Virus record (IMG/VR): IMGVR_UViG_3300037063_000012 | Coordinates: 1 to 46,731 of that record | From: a virus | Direction: 5' to 3' (one strand) | Length of the DNA stretch: 46,731 nt | Shown: positions 39,893 through 45,325 of the stretch, one piece after another | Layout of the letters: every line of letters starts with the position of its first letter | Numbering within the stretch: the first letter of the stretch is position 1 | Made by a program: the position numbers and the translations under genes | Notes under the pieces: model-generated | Seen by the model: only the letters and a program-made list of their open reading frames with translations | Database searches by the model: none | What the model was told of the DNA's origin: nothing

Positions 39893-39964
39893 TAGTCACC
39901 GTGAATTCTGCCATCACGACATCCGCTTTGTAAGAGCGGCGCTCTTCTTCTGAGCTAGGCGACC
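39893..39964 (-). tRNA. tRNA-Val(UAC), second gene
   Basis: Acceptor GGTCGCC/GGTGACT, D-stem GCTC/GAGC, anticodon arm CCGCT-CTTACAA-AGCGG. The T-loop GGCAGAA lacks the usual TTC, so function is less sure. Confidence 0.75.
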
Positions 39965-39973
39965 ATGGTGTGA

Positions 39974-40047
39974 TGCTTTCTGGCGGTACAGCGAACCGCC
40001 AACCTCCGGGCCTTCACCCGGCGCTCTACCATTGAGCTATAGAAAAC
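39974..40047 (-). tRNA. tRNA-like, anticodon uncertain (GAA?)
   Basis: Acceptor GTTTTCT/AGAAAGC, D-arm GCTC/GAGC, but the anticodon loop has only six bases (TGAAGG) between CCGGG and CCCGG, and the T-loop is enlarged. Possibly decayed. Confidence 0.55.
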
Positions 40048-40055
40048 ATCACATC

Positions 40056-40130
40056 GTCTCCCTACCAAGATTCGAACTTGGGACAATTGGTTCGTAGCCA
40101 ATCAGTTTAATCCACTAGCCTACAGAGAGA
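40056..40130 (-). tRNA. tRNA-Arg(ACG)
   Basis: Acceptor TCTCTCT/AGGGAGA, anticodon arm ATTGG-CTACGAA-CCAAT, T-loop TTCGAAT. It needs inosine at position 34 to read CGU/CGC/CGA. Confidence 0.9.
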
Positions 40131-40325
40131 TGCGGGCACTTTATTTTAGAGAGGAGAAATACCCGGCTCCTCATCACTTTATATGTGAGTACTGCTAACT
40201 CCCCCACTCGATTTTTACGGCGAGGGGGAAGACGATCTGTGAGGCTGACGGTTACAAGCCGCCGCATCCTCTGGCCATTCACTTCCATCTGTCGATGGCG
40301 TACCAGTCTTAACTTGCTTGCCTCG
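40131..40325 (-). other. 195-base spacer, hairpins and a Thr-like anticodon arm
   Basis: A GC-rich hairpin (CCCCCTCG/CGAGTGGGGG, 40200-40228), a GAGGAG/CTCCTC hairpin, and GGCGG-CTTGTAA-CCGTC, which would carry a Thr(UGU) anticodon. No T-arm or full acceptor stem, so no gene is called. Confidence 0.35.
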
Positions 40326-40399
40326 TAGTGATGAAGAGTCTCGAACTCCCGGCCTGCTCCGTATCAGGAAGCTGCTCTGACCAACTGAGCTACACCACT
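40326..40399 (-). tRNA. tRNA-Ile(GAU)
   Basis: Acceptor AGTGGTG/CATCACT, anticodon arm GCTTC-CTGATAC-GGAGC, T-arm GGGAG-TTCGAGA-CTCTT. No CCA. Confidence 0.92.
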
Positions 40400-40549
40400 A
40401 TGTAACAGATGCCGGGATTGCGCCGGACTCCCACGGAAGTAGCCGTGGAGTGCTTGCTACTTTGAAACCAGAACTTGCGGGCTCTGAGGTCGTTTCGCAG
40501 GACTTCACCGACCGCAATCAGTTGGTCCTTCTTTACACCACATCTTAGG
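40400..40549 (-). other. 150-base spacer with strong hairpin, no confident gene
   Basis: A long hairpin ACTCCACGG/CCGTGGGAGT and a T-arm-like CCGG-CGCAATC-CCGG are seen, but no acceptor at the right distance. Possibly a decayed tRNA. Confidence 0.35.
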
Positions 40550-40621
40550 GGTGAAGGACGTGAGTTGAACACGCGCCAGAGGGGTCACAATCCTCTGCTC
40601 TACCGTTGAGCTACCAACACC
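40550..40621 (-). tRNA. tRNA-His(GUG)
   Basis: Anticodon loop TTGTGAC, T-arm GCGTG-TTCAACT-CACGT. An extra G at -1 faces discriminator C, the His identity feature. No CCA. Confidence 0.88.
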
Positions 40622-40656
40622 ATGTGCCGGTCTTTCCCGGCTGTCACCTTTTTTAA

Positions 40657-40739
40657 TGACGGACTAGGCTTGCGCCGACTTCACCGTACAGGTCTTTTCG
40701 GTTAGACCTACTGTGAAATTAGACTACCACACACCGTCA
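40657..40739 (-). tRNA. tRNA-like element, possible Arg(CCG)
   Basis: Acceptor TGACGG/CCGTCA at tRNA distance, D-stem TGTG/CACA, a hairpin AGGTCT-AACCGAAA-AGACCT with an eight-base loop, ten-base variable loop, T-loop CGCAAGC on a weak stem. Noncanonical; may be decayed. Confidence 0.4.
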
Positions 40740-40761
40740 AGTCTGTCAAGTCAATTCTTTG

Positions 40762-40832
40762 CAGATCGTGTAGGTACCGCCCCCACGCCAGAGGGTTTGG
40801 AAGCCTCTGTGCTACTATTACACCAACAATCC
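40762..40832 (-). tRNA. tRNA-Trp(CCA)
   Basis: Acceptor GGATTGT/ACGATCT, D-stem GTGT/GCAC, anticodon loop TTCCAAA on GAGGC/CCCTC (one mismatch), discriminator G as in Trp. Gly(UCC) is possible if the loop is shifted one base. Confidence 0.75.
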
Positions 40833-40851
40833 ATGTCACACTTTGTTACGT

Positions 40852-40929
40852 TTATCGCCCCCGGCCAAAAATCCAACTGCCGACAACGAGTATTGCAACA
40901 ATAATCACAACAAATTCTAGGATACCCAT
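40852..40929 (-). CDS. 25-residue membrane peptide
   Basis: A frame starting MGILEFVVIIVAILVVG, then SWIFGRGR. It is one transmembrane helix with an acidic residue before it and basic residues after. AGAGGAG lies 6 bases before the ATG. It sits alone between tRNA-Trp and tRNA-Tyr. Such single-helix peptides can be holin-like, toxin-like or membrane effectors; I cannot tell which. Confidence 0.65.
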   Translation of the reverse strand: MGILEFVVIIVAILVVGSWIFGRGR

Positions 40930-40959
40930 GGGTACTCCTCTTACTGCATATTTACTGCT

Positions 40960-41043
40960 TGGTCCAACGAGTAGGTAACGCTCCCACTTTATCCGAAGAC
41001 GCCGAGGTTACAGCTCGGTGCATCACTTCTCTGCCATCGTTGG
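40960..41043 (-). tRNA. tRNA-Tyr(GUA)
   Basis: Acceptor CCAACGA/TCGTTGG, anticodon arm CCGAG-CTGTAAC-CTCGG, long variable arm with TTCG, T-loop AGCGTTA. CCA is encoded. Confidence 0.9.
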
Positions 41044-41057
41044 ATGGTTACTACTAG

Positions 41058-41129
41058 CTCCAAAGGTAGGTCCTGCCCCCACAACTTCCTCGTTAACGGC
41101 GAGGCACTCTGCTATTGAGTTACTCTGGA
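41058..41129 (-). tRNA. tRNA-Asn(GUU)
   Basis: Acceptor TCCAGAG/CTTTGGA, anticodon arm CCTCG-CCGTTAA-CGAGG, discriminator G as for Asn. Overlaps the 3' end of the HNH gene by 18 bases. Confidence 0.9.
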
Positions 41130-41876
41130 ATGTTTACCGCGATTTGTTGCCGTTGTCATGGGATTGACAATTCCCCGGCGTTTTAAATACTTCTTTACCG
41201 CATTATCGGAAACTCCAAGTTCTTTGCCAACCTGCCTAAAGTTAGACGCCTCAAGCATCCTAAGGATTTCATCAACTTCCGGCCACTCGATCTTAGCCTT
41301 GGCACCCGATCTCTGAAGACAGTTTGTACAATATCCGGTAATGCTGGCATGGTAAATTCTTTTGGAGCACGTAAAACAAAGTCTTGGCTGCACTTCACGC
41401 CTAAATGCCAAGGTTCTCTTCTTTTTTCGTGTCATAGTTTGCGTATGACAGTTTGGACAAAGAAACCTCAAATTCTCAATTCTGTCGTCCCACCAATCGC
41501 CGCTAATGTGGTCAATCTGTAAAACAAGTGGCTCGTCATTCCACCGGTCGTTTTGTCCACACAGAGAGCACCTATGCTCTACCCCTAAGAATAGAATTGA
41601 TCGCCGGAGTATCTCCGTAGACTGTCTTCCGTCCTCAGGCTTTCTAAGAGTAAGAACATCTTCCGGAGAACGCTTCCGCATCGACTTTTTACGACGCCCA
41701 TCTGTATGAAAGAAATGGTCGGTAGAAACCCCTAGTTGAGCAATGCGGTTGGTGAAGTGTTTGTGTACTCCACCGTGAGGCGTTCTTCCTAGTTTCCTTA
41801 GTGCTTCAGTGACGGATTCCGATGATGCAACGGCGCTTCTTAATTCTTCGTCTGATATTTTCGTTGGTCGAGTCAT
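41112..41876 (-). CDS. HNH homing-type endonuclease with HTH ends
   Basis: 254 residues. N-terminal helix-turn-helix (ISDEELRSAVASSESVTEAL), then the HNH core: Cys103-x2-Cys106, IDHISGDWWDDRIENLRFLC with the catalytic His, and CPNCHT. A second zinc ribbon (CFTC, CTNC) and a C-terminal HTH (NFRQVGKELGVSDNAVKKYL) follow. This is the build of tRNA-cluster or intronless homing endonucleases. Its stop lies inside tRNA-Asn. The promoter -10 is six bases before the ATG, so the mRNA is leaderless. Confidence 0.88.
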   Translation of the reverse strand: MTRPTKISDEELRSAVASSESVTEALRKLGRTPHGGVHKHFTNRIAQLGVSTDHFFHTDGRRKKSMRKRSPEDVLTLRKPEDGRQSTEILRRSILFLGVEHRCSLCGQNDRWNDEPLVLQIDHISGDWWDDRIENLRFLCPNCHTQTMTRKKKRTLAFRREVQPRLCFTCSKRIYHASITGYCTNCLQRSGAKAKIEWPEVDEILRMLEASNFRQVGKELGVSDNAVKKYLKRRGIVNPMTTATNRGKHSRVTQ

Positions 41877-41882
41877 ACGTCA

Positions 41883-41918
41883 ATTATAGCATCGAACTAG
41901 AAAAAGTCAAATCTTTAG
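41883..41918 (-). promoter_or_regulatory. CTAAAGA-family promoter, best copy
   Basis: CTAAAGAT at 41911-41918, -35 TTGACT at 41905-41910, 16 bp, extended -10 TGC-TATAAT (hexamer 41883-41888), then six bases to ATG 41876. Confidence 0.8.
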
Positions 41919-41947
41919 ATTCTGCATTGCCAATGCTTTACTTCTAG

Positions 41948-42021
41948 TCCTCCCGGAGGAACTCGAATCCCCACCATCGGGGTAAAAGCCCGACACGCTT
42001 GTCCAGTTACGCCACAAGAGG
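41948..42021 (-). tRNA. tRNA-Lys(UUU)
   Basis: Acceptor CCTCTTG/CGGGAGG, anticodon arm TCGGG-CTTTTAC-CCCGA, T-arm GGGGA-TTCGAGT-TCCTC. No CCA. Confidence 0.92.
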
Positions 42022-42022
42022 T

Positions 42023-42098
42023 TGGTTGGCCCCGAGGGAGTTGAACCCTCCTAAACGTGGTTAAGAGCCACGCGCATCTGCCGATCTGCCAGAAGCCA
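42023..42098 (-). tRNA. tRNA-Lys(CUU)
   Basis: Acceptor TGGCTTC/GGGGCCA, anticodon arm CGTGG-CTCTTAA-CCACG, T-arm GAGGG-TTCAACT-CCCTC. CCA is encoded. Confidence 0.92.
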
Positions 42099-42200
42099 AT
42101 GAACTGTATTCGTTGTGCTTACCCCATGTTACACCACCCCTCCGCGTTACGTACCCGCTATTGAGGGACCAAGTATGGACTTGGACCTACTACTACAGAG

Positions 42201-42274
42201 TCTGGATAGCCGGATTCGAACCGACAACCCCGTGCTCCCAGGGCACGTGCGCTACCAAATTGCGCCACATCCAG
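42201..42274 (-). tRNA. tRNA-Pro(UGG)
   Basis: Acceptor CTGGATG/TATCCAG, anticodon arm CGTGC-CCTGGGA-GCACG, T-loop TTCGAAT. No CCA. Confidence 0.9.
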
Positions 42275-42277
42275 ATG

Positions 42278-42364
42278 ACGGGTGCTCTGCCAATTGAGCT
42301 ACCGGCGACCTACATTCCCCGAGGGGAAAAGCACCGAGAACGATTCGAACGTCCAACCACCCGT
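42278..42364 (-). tRNA. Circularly permuted tRNA-like gene B
   Basis: Order on the minus strand: 3' half first (ACGGG, variable TGGTT, T-arm GGACG-TTCGAAT-CGTTC, acceptor TCGGTGC), a 22-base linker with a CCCC/GGGG hairpin, then the 5' half (acceptor TCGCCGG, TA, D-arm GCTC/GAGC, CCCGT). Anticodon stem CCCGT/ACGGG pairs perfectly and the acceptor pairs 6 of 7. The anticodon loop is missing; identity unknown. Confidence 0.7.
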
Positions 42365-42368
42365 ATTT

Positions 42369-42443
42369 GTAGGTGCTCTACCAGACTGAGCTACACCGGG
42401 GATTTTCACCCCGCTGGCAGGATTTGAACCTGCGACCTCCTAC
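42369..42443 (-). tRNA. Circularly permuted tRNA-like gene A
   Basis: 3' half: GTAGG, AGGTC, T-arm GCAGG-TTCAAAT-CCTGC, acceptor CAGCGGG; nine-base linker; 5' half: acceptor CCCGGTG, TA, D-arm GCTC/GAGC, CCTAC. Anticodon stem CCTAC/GTAGG is perfect; acceptor pairs 6 of 7. The unit begins four bases after the end of tRNA-Asp and ends four bases before unit B. Confidence 0.72.
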
Positions 42444-42446
42444 TCG

Positions 42447-42518
42447 CGCCGCTAGGGGATCACGATACCCCAACCTCGTGGCTGACAACCACGCGCTCTT
42501 CCTTTGAGCTATAACAGC
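42447..42518 (-). tRNA. tRNA-Asp(GUC)
   Basis: Acceptor GCTGTTA/TAGCGGC, anticodon arm CGTGG-TTGTCAG-CCACG, T-arm GGGGT-ATCGTGA-TCCCC, discriminator G as for Asp. No CCA. Confidence 0.9.
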
Positions 42519-42531
42519 ATTGCATGAGAGG

Positions 42532-42601
42532 AGAGGAGTGCTGACATTACACCAAACCGAGAAGTGTCCCCGGCTCAAGGGATTGAACCTCATCTCCCTC
42601 T
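42532..42601 (-). tRNA. Circularly permuted tRNA-like gene C
   Basis: 3' half: AGAGG, GAGA, T-arm TGAGG-TTCAATC-CCTTG, acceptor AGCCGGG; seven-base linker GACACTT; 5' half: acceptor CTCGGTT, TG, D-arm GTGT/GCAC, CCTCT. Acceptor pairs 7 of 7 (with wobbles) and anticodon stem CCTCT/AGAGG is perfect. It starts four bases after tRNA-Glu(CUC). Confidence 0.72.
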
Positions 42602-42604
42602 CCG

Positions 42605-42678
42605 TAGTGTAAGCGAGGATTGAACTCGCGGCCTCAGGATTGAGAATCCTGCGTCCTAACCAACTAGACCATTACACC
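42605..42678 (-). tRNA. tRNA-Glu(CUC)
   Basis: Acceptor GGTGTAA/TTACACT, anticodon arm CAGGA-TTCTCAA-TCCTG, T-arm GCGAG-TTCAATC-CTCGC. No CCA. Confidence 0.9.
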
Positions 42679-42689
42679 ATGTTACTTCG

Positions 42690-42762
42690 TACTCTATATC
42701 GGTACTGACCCGATCTCCTCCAGGGTGAAAACCTGGCGTCCTTTCCACTAGACCAATAGAGC
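42690..42762 (-). tRNA. tRNA-Glu(UUC)
   Basis: Acceptor GCTCTAT/ATAGAGT, anticodon arm CCAGG-TTTTCAC-CCTGG, T-arm ATCGG-GTCAGTA-CCGAT. No CCA. Confidence 0.9.
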
Positions 42763-42769
42763 AAGTTGC

Positions 42770-42847
42770 CACTAAGGCCGGGAATCAGACCCAGCCGAAC
42801 GGCCCTATTCAGAGAACCGCCCACATCAGTAGTCCGGGTTAATTAGA
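42770..42847 (-). tRNA. tRNA-like, identity uncertain
   Basis: T-arm CTGGG-TCTGATT-CCCGG, a GGTTC/GGGCC stem with an eight-base loop TCTGAATA (UGA or GAA anticodon), D-stem CCC/GGG, but only four acceptor pairs. Probably decayed. Confidence 0.45.
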
Positions 42848-42868
42848 CCAAGACTTCTTCATGGCGTG

Positions 42869-42904
42869 ATGTGAGTTCGAGTTTCGAACCTCTTGCTCAC
42901 TTCG
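42869..42904 (-). other. tRNA minihelix-like remnant
   Basis: AGTGAG and CTCAC arms enclose a T-loop-like TTCGAAA with a GAG/CTC stem: acceptor plus T-arm without D and anticodon arms. Confidence 0.35.
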
Positions 42905-42975
42905 ACGGGTAGACGGGGATCGAACCCGCGACACCTACTTGGAAGGAAGGTGTTATACCACTTAACTACAACCCG
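42905..42975 (-). tRNA. tRNA-Gly(UCC)
   Basis: Acceptor CGGGTTG/CTACCCG, anticodon loop CTTCCAA, T-arm GCGGG-TTCGATC-CCCGT, discriminator T. No CCA. Confidence 0.88.
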
Positions 42976-43090
42976 ATGCTGTGCCGGAGGAAGCAGCATA
43001 CCCTGAAGGGTGCAACTTTCATTTACTTCCACCGACTTGAACACTGTATCACAGGTTTCCCCGGAACAATGTTACGATATGTTACAATCG

Positions 43091-43161
43091 AGTCTCAGGC
43101 GGGAATCGGACCCGCGCCTCCACCTTGGCAAGGTGGAATTCTGCCGCTGAACTACTAAGAC
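43091..43161 (-). tRNA. tRNA-Gly(GCC)
   Basis: Acceptor GTCTTAG/CTGAGAC, anticodon arm CCACC-TTGCCAA-GGTGG, T-arm GCGGG-TCCGATT-CCCGC, discriminator T. No CCA. Confidence 0.92.
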
Positions 43162-43228
43162 CAGTATCAACAGGAACCCCAGCCTGCCAACATATCGGAC
43201 CCACAATACCTACGTCCGACTTCCTTCG

Positions 43229-43300
43229 ATCCGCAAGAAGGTCACGATCCTTCTCCTCCACGTTACCAACGTGGCGTGCTGCCATTATCACTATCACGGA
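43229..43300 (-). tRNA. tRNA-Thr(GGU)
   Basis: Acceptor TCCGTGA/TTGCGGA, anticodon arm CCACG-TTGGTAA-CGTGG, T-arm GAAGG-ATCGTGA-CCTTC. No CCA. Confidence 0.9.
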
Positions 43301-43315
43301 ATGCTTACTTCTTCG

Positions 43316-43387
43316 ATCCCCGGAAGAGATTTGAACTCTTACCGCTGGTTTACGAAACCAGGATTCTGCCAGTTGAACTACCAGGGA
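43316..43387 (-). tRNA. tRNA-Thr(CGU)
   Basis: Acceptor TCCCTGG/CCGGGGA, anticodon arm CTGGT-TTCGTAA-ACCAG, T-arm AAGAG-TTCAAAT-CTCTT. No CCA. Confidence 0.92.
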
Positions 43388-43399
43388 ATGCTTACTTCT

Positions 43400-43469
43400 T
43401 GGAGCCAAATCCCGGTACCGCCCCGGATCATTCTCGTTACAAAGGAGAAGTCGCACTTCGCGATAAGGC
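43400..43469 (-). tRNA. tRNA-Thr(UGU)
   Basis: Anticodon loop TTTGTAA on TCTCC/CGAGA (one mismatch), short D-arm, T-arm TCCGG-GGCGGTA-CCGGG. Acceptor GCCTTAT/ATTTGGC with two mismatches. CCA is encoded. Confidence 0.75.
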
Positions 43470-43563
43470 TTGTTAATGCAAGAAATCCGACTTCCAAGTT
43501 TTCCCTCCCAAGAGAACTCTTCTGCCGGACTTCAAGACTTTTACCTGTCTGACCAGGTATTAG

Positions 43564-43637
43564 TGGCGCATCCGGGAACCGCCCCCGGCCTATTTCTGTT
43601 AATGAGACAGATGACTACACTTGCAGTCTCATGCGCA
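43564..43637 (-). tRNA. tRNA-Met(CAU), first of the array
   Basis: D-stem GACT/AGTC, anticodon arm TCTGT-CTCATTA-ACAGA, T-arm CCGGG-GGCGGTT-CCCGG, acceptor TGCGCAT/ATGCGCC with an unpaired first position. No GGG/CCC initiator pairs, so elongator Met or Ile2. Confidence 0.85.
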
Positions 43638-43642
43638 CGGGG

Positions 43643-43906
43643 TTACTTCACTTCTTTACTTCCTACTGCTTTCGGTTGGGGAAGAGCTCCTAACAACCAC
43701 CCGAGACTCGGGAAATGCTTTTCTGCCCAGGCTACTGCTGCGTAATACGCACCAGCGGCGGCGGGGCCGATAAAGGCAAACGTCCCCACGTCCACTTTGC
43801 CGAAGTGGGCCGACAGATAGGCTACTATTGAGCCCACTGTCGCTGCGACGAAGGCTCGAATCCATGCTCGGACCTTTGTCGTGGTAAGTGTATTAGAAGT
43901 CGTCAT
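43643..43906 (-). CDS. Two-helix membrane protein, holin-like
   Basis: 87 residues. Two transmembrane segments at about 14-34 and 42-60 (GPAAAGAYYAAVAWAEKHFP), then GWLLG and a basic tail. This YY...E...P..GWLLG end is familiar from small membrane proteins of actinophages often annotated as holins. It is the first gene of the minus-strand transcript; the -10 ends six bases before its ATG, so it should be translated from a leaderless mRNA that then runs into the tRNA array. Confidence 0.65.
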   Translation of the reverse strand: MTTSNTLTTTKVRAWIRAFVAATVGSIVAYLSAHFGKVDVGTFAFIGPAAAGAYYAAVAWAEKHFPSLGWLLGALPQPKAVGSKEVK

Positions 43907-43912
43907 GCAAAA

Positions 43913-43949
43913 ATTGTATCACACGTTCTGGAGAAAATCCACTCTTTAG
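43913..43949 (-). promoter_or_regulatory. CTAAAGA-family promoter heading the tRNA array
   Basis: CTAAAGAG at 43942-43949, -35 TGGATT at 43936-43941, 17 bp, extended -10 TGA-TACAAT (hexamer 43913-43918), six bases to ATG 43906. It likely starts the membrane-protein/tRNA transcript. Confidence 0.7.
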
Positions 43950-43953
43950 GAAT

Positions 43954-43982
43954 GTGACACCGGACGGGATCTGTGCTAAAGT
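43954..43982 (+). promoter_or_regulatory. Divergent plus-strand promoter
   Basis: -35 GTGACA at 43954-43959, 17 bp, -10 TAAAGT at 43977-43982 with TGC before it. It would drive the winged-helix-like gene with a leader of about 33 bases. Confidence 0.5.
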
Positions 43983-44022
43983 TGTTTTGTCCCCCGGATG
44001 GGCCGGGAGAGAAGGGAATCAC

Positions 44023-44304
44023 ATGGCTGGATACAACATTGAGCGTGACTCAGCAAAAATGCTGAAGTATCTCGATCACTCACGACTGGTTGACATTGGC
44101 AATAGACATCAATATCTGTCATACAGGACCGCAACGGTTGAAGACTTAATGGCTGAGTTTCATTGGATGCGCTCTAGGGTCACCACGACACTGGAACACC
44201 TGGTGTCCAAAGAACTCGTTGCCAAAGCTGGGTTTCGGCTCAACCTGAAATTCAATGGCACTGATTCAACTACTTATTGGCTTGCCGGTCGTGAAAGGAC
44301 TTGA
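44023..44304 (+). CDS. Winged-helix-like regulator candidate
   Basis: 93 residues from MAGYNIERD; GAAGGGAA precedes the ATG. The middle (TATVEDLMAEFHWMRSRVTTTLEHLVSKELVAKAGF) reads as a winged helix: helix, turn, recognition helix, then beta wing ending TTYWLAG. It lies directly before a promoter with two palindromic operators, whose first -35 overlaps its stop, so it is a good candidate to bind them. No catalytic residues. Confidence 0.6.
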   Translation: MAGYNIERDSAKMLKYLDHSRLVDIGNRHQYLSYRTATVEDLMAEFHWMRSRVTTTLEHLVSKELVAKAGFRLNLKFNGTDSTTYWLAGRERT

Positions 44305-44356
44305 CATGATCCGGATTTCCGGATTAGTTGACATGAACCGGATTTCCGGTTACACT
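44301..44356 (+). promoter_or_regulatory. Promoter with duplicated palindromic operators
   Basis: TTGACATGA then palindrome ATCCGGATTTCCGGAT (44309-44324), repeated as TTGACATGA with AACCGGATTTCCGGTT (44336-44351). The second has -35 TTGACA (44328-44333), 17 bp and -10 TACACT (44351-44356), so the operator fills the space between -35 and -10. Confidence 0.8.
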
Positions 44357-44389
44357 GTCCCCATGAACGAAAATGACAACGGAGGAAAT

Positions 44390-45325
44390 ATGGAACTGAA
44401 GACTTCAACAGACCCCAAGATCGTCAAGATGTTTCGGAGACTCGAAAAGTTCTTGGATCAGGAGGGGCTGGCAACGCTGGGGAGGTCCGTCGATTTTATG
44501 AACGCAGAGACGGGACGTGTATTTGCCGTCTTTCTTTCCCCGGACTCGCGGCGAGAACTGACCAAGGAGCGTGACGCACTTCTGGATCAACTTACTGCTG
44601 CCAACGTGACTCTCGAAATCCTCGAAGACGACAACGCTCTGCTCGCTCTCATTGATGCACAGAATAATGTGCTGATGGGGCGAGCTACTACCGGCGATGA
44701 GGTTTCCGAGTTCGATCCCTATGCGGCCATGGGCGAGATACTTGGTGGAGACGATTTTGACCTTCCCCCGGACGAGGATCCCGATATGACGGTGGTGCTC
44801 AAGAGGAGCGAATGGGAGATAGTGGTAGCGCCATTCTACGAGCCCGTAAAGGCGTCCCCTCTCAACAAGGTCCGTGCGCAACTTGGAGGCCTACGGGCTG
44901 GTTGGAGTTTCGCCCCCGTAAAAATCGCTGAGGATTCTCCTGGGGTCTTCATCACAGAGCAGGAGTACGAGGAACTTATCAACCTCCGAGTGAAGCGTGC
45001 TCGCGACAAGGAAACCATTACCGGACTCAATGCCACGGTCAAGGAGAACAAGAAGGGCGCGGAGACTCTTCAGCGTCAGCGCGACTCGTATCTCGCTCAA
45101 CTCCTTGAAGAGAAGGCTCGTTTTGAGAACTTGGTAAACGACCTCTTCTATGGGAACAAGATCACTCTCAACGAAGCTCGTATCTTCAACGGAGACGTAG
45201 CTATTCCAGGTGGAGATGCCTACTACAATGACGCCACACGAGACCACGCCCCTCGTCACGCCTTCACATCGGATGCTATCCGTGACAGTGACTTCTTTGG
45301 CTACAAGCCGGAGGACTTCCGTTGA
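44390..45325 (+). CDS. Coiled-coil hypothetical protein
   Basis: 311 residues from MELKTSTDP, chosen because GGAGG lies just upstream. An in-frame ATG at 44363 is six bases after the -10 and could be used on a leaderless mRNA, adding nine residues. Residues about 55-105 and 210-260 are helical and likely coiled coils (RKRARDKETITGL-like, TLQRQRDSYLAQLLEEKARF). An acidic middle (GGDDFDLPPDEDPDM) follows. No family recognised. It overlaps the next gene by four bases (TTGA). Confidence 0.65.
   Translation: MELKTSTDPKIVKMFRRLEKFLDQEGLATLGRSVDFMNAETGRVFAVFLSPDSRRELTKERDALLDQLTAANVTLEILEDDNALLALIDAQNNVLMGRATTGDEVSEFDPYAAMGEILGGDDFDLPPDEDPDMTVVLKRSEWEIVVAPFYEPVKASPLNKVRAQLGGLRAGWSFAPVKIAEDSPGVFITEQEYEELINLRVKRARDKETITGLNATVKENKKGAETLQRQRDSYLAQLLEEKARFENLVNDLFYGNKITLNEARIFNGDVAIPGGDAYYNDATRDHAPRHAFTSDAIRDSDFFGYKPEDFR

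Noticed and set aside
40622-40752. Similarity of the RNA here to a tracrRNA/sgRNA (bulged stem, then CTAGTCCGT, then hairpin)
   Set aside because: The same bases form a tRNA-like cloverleaf with a 6-bp acceptor at the right distance, no Cas gene or repeat array is present, and the GCCGG hairpin recurs as an ordinary spacer.
40722-40752. TTGACA-17-TAGTCT minus-strand promoter
   Set aside because: It overlaps the 5' part of the tRNA-like element at 40657-40739, so a start there would cut that RNA; kept only as a possibility.
42378-42593. 71-residue minus-strand open frame
   Set aside because: It crosses tRNA-Asp and permuted tRNA-like units; its GGRRFKSCQRG-type end is a typical translation of a tRNA T-arm.
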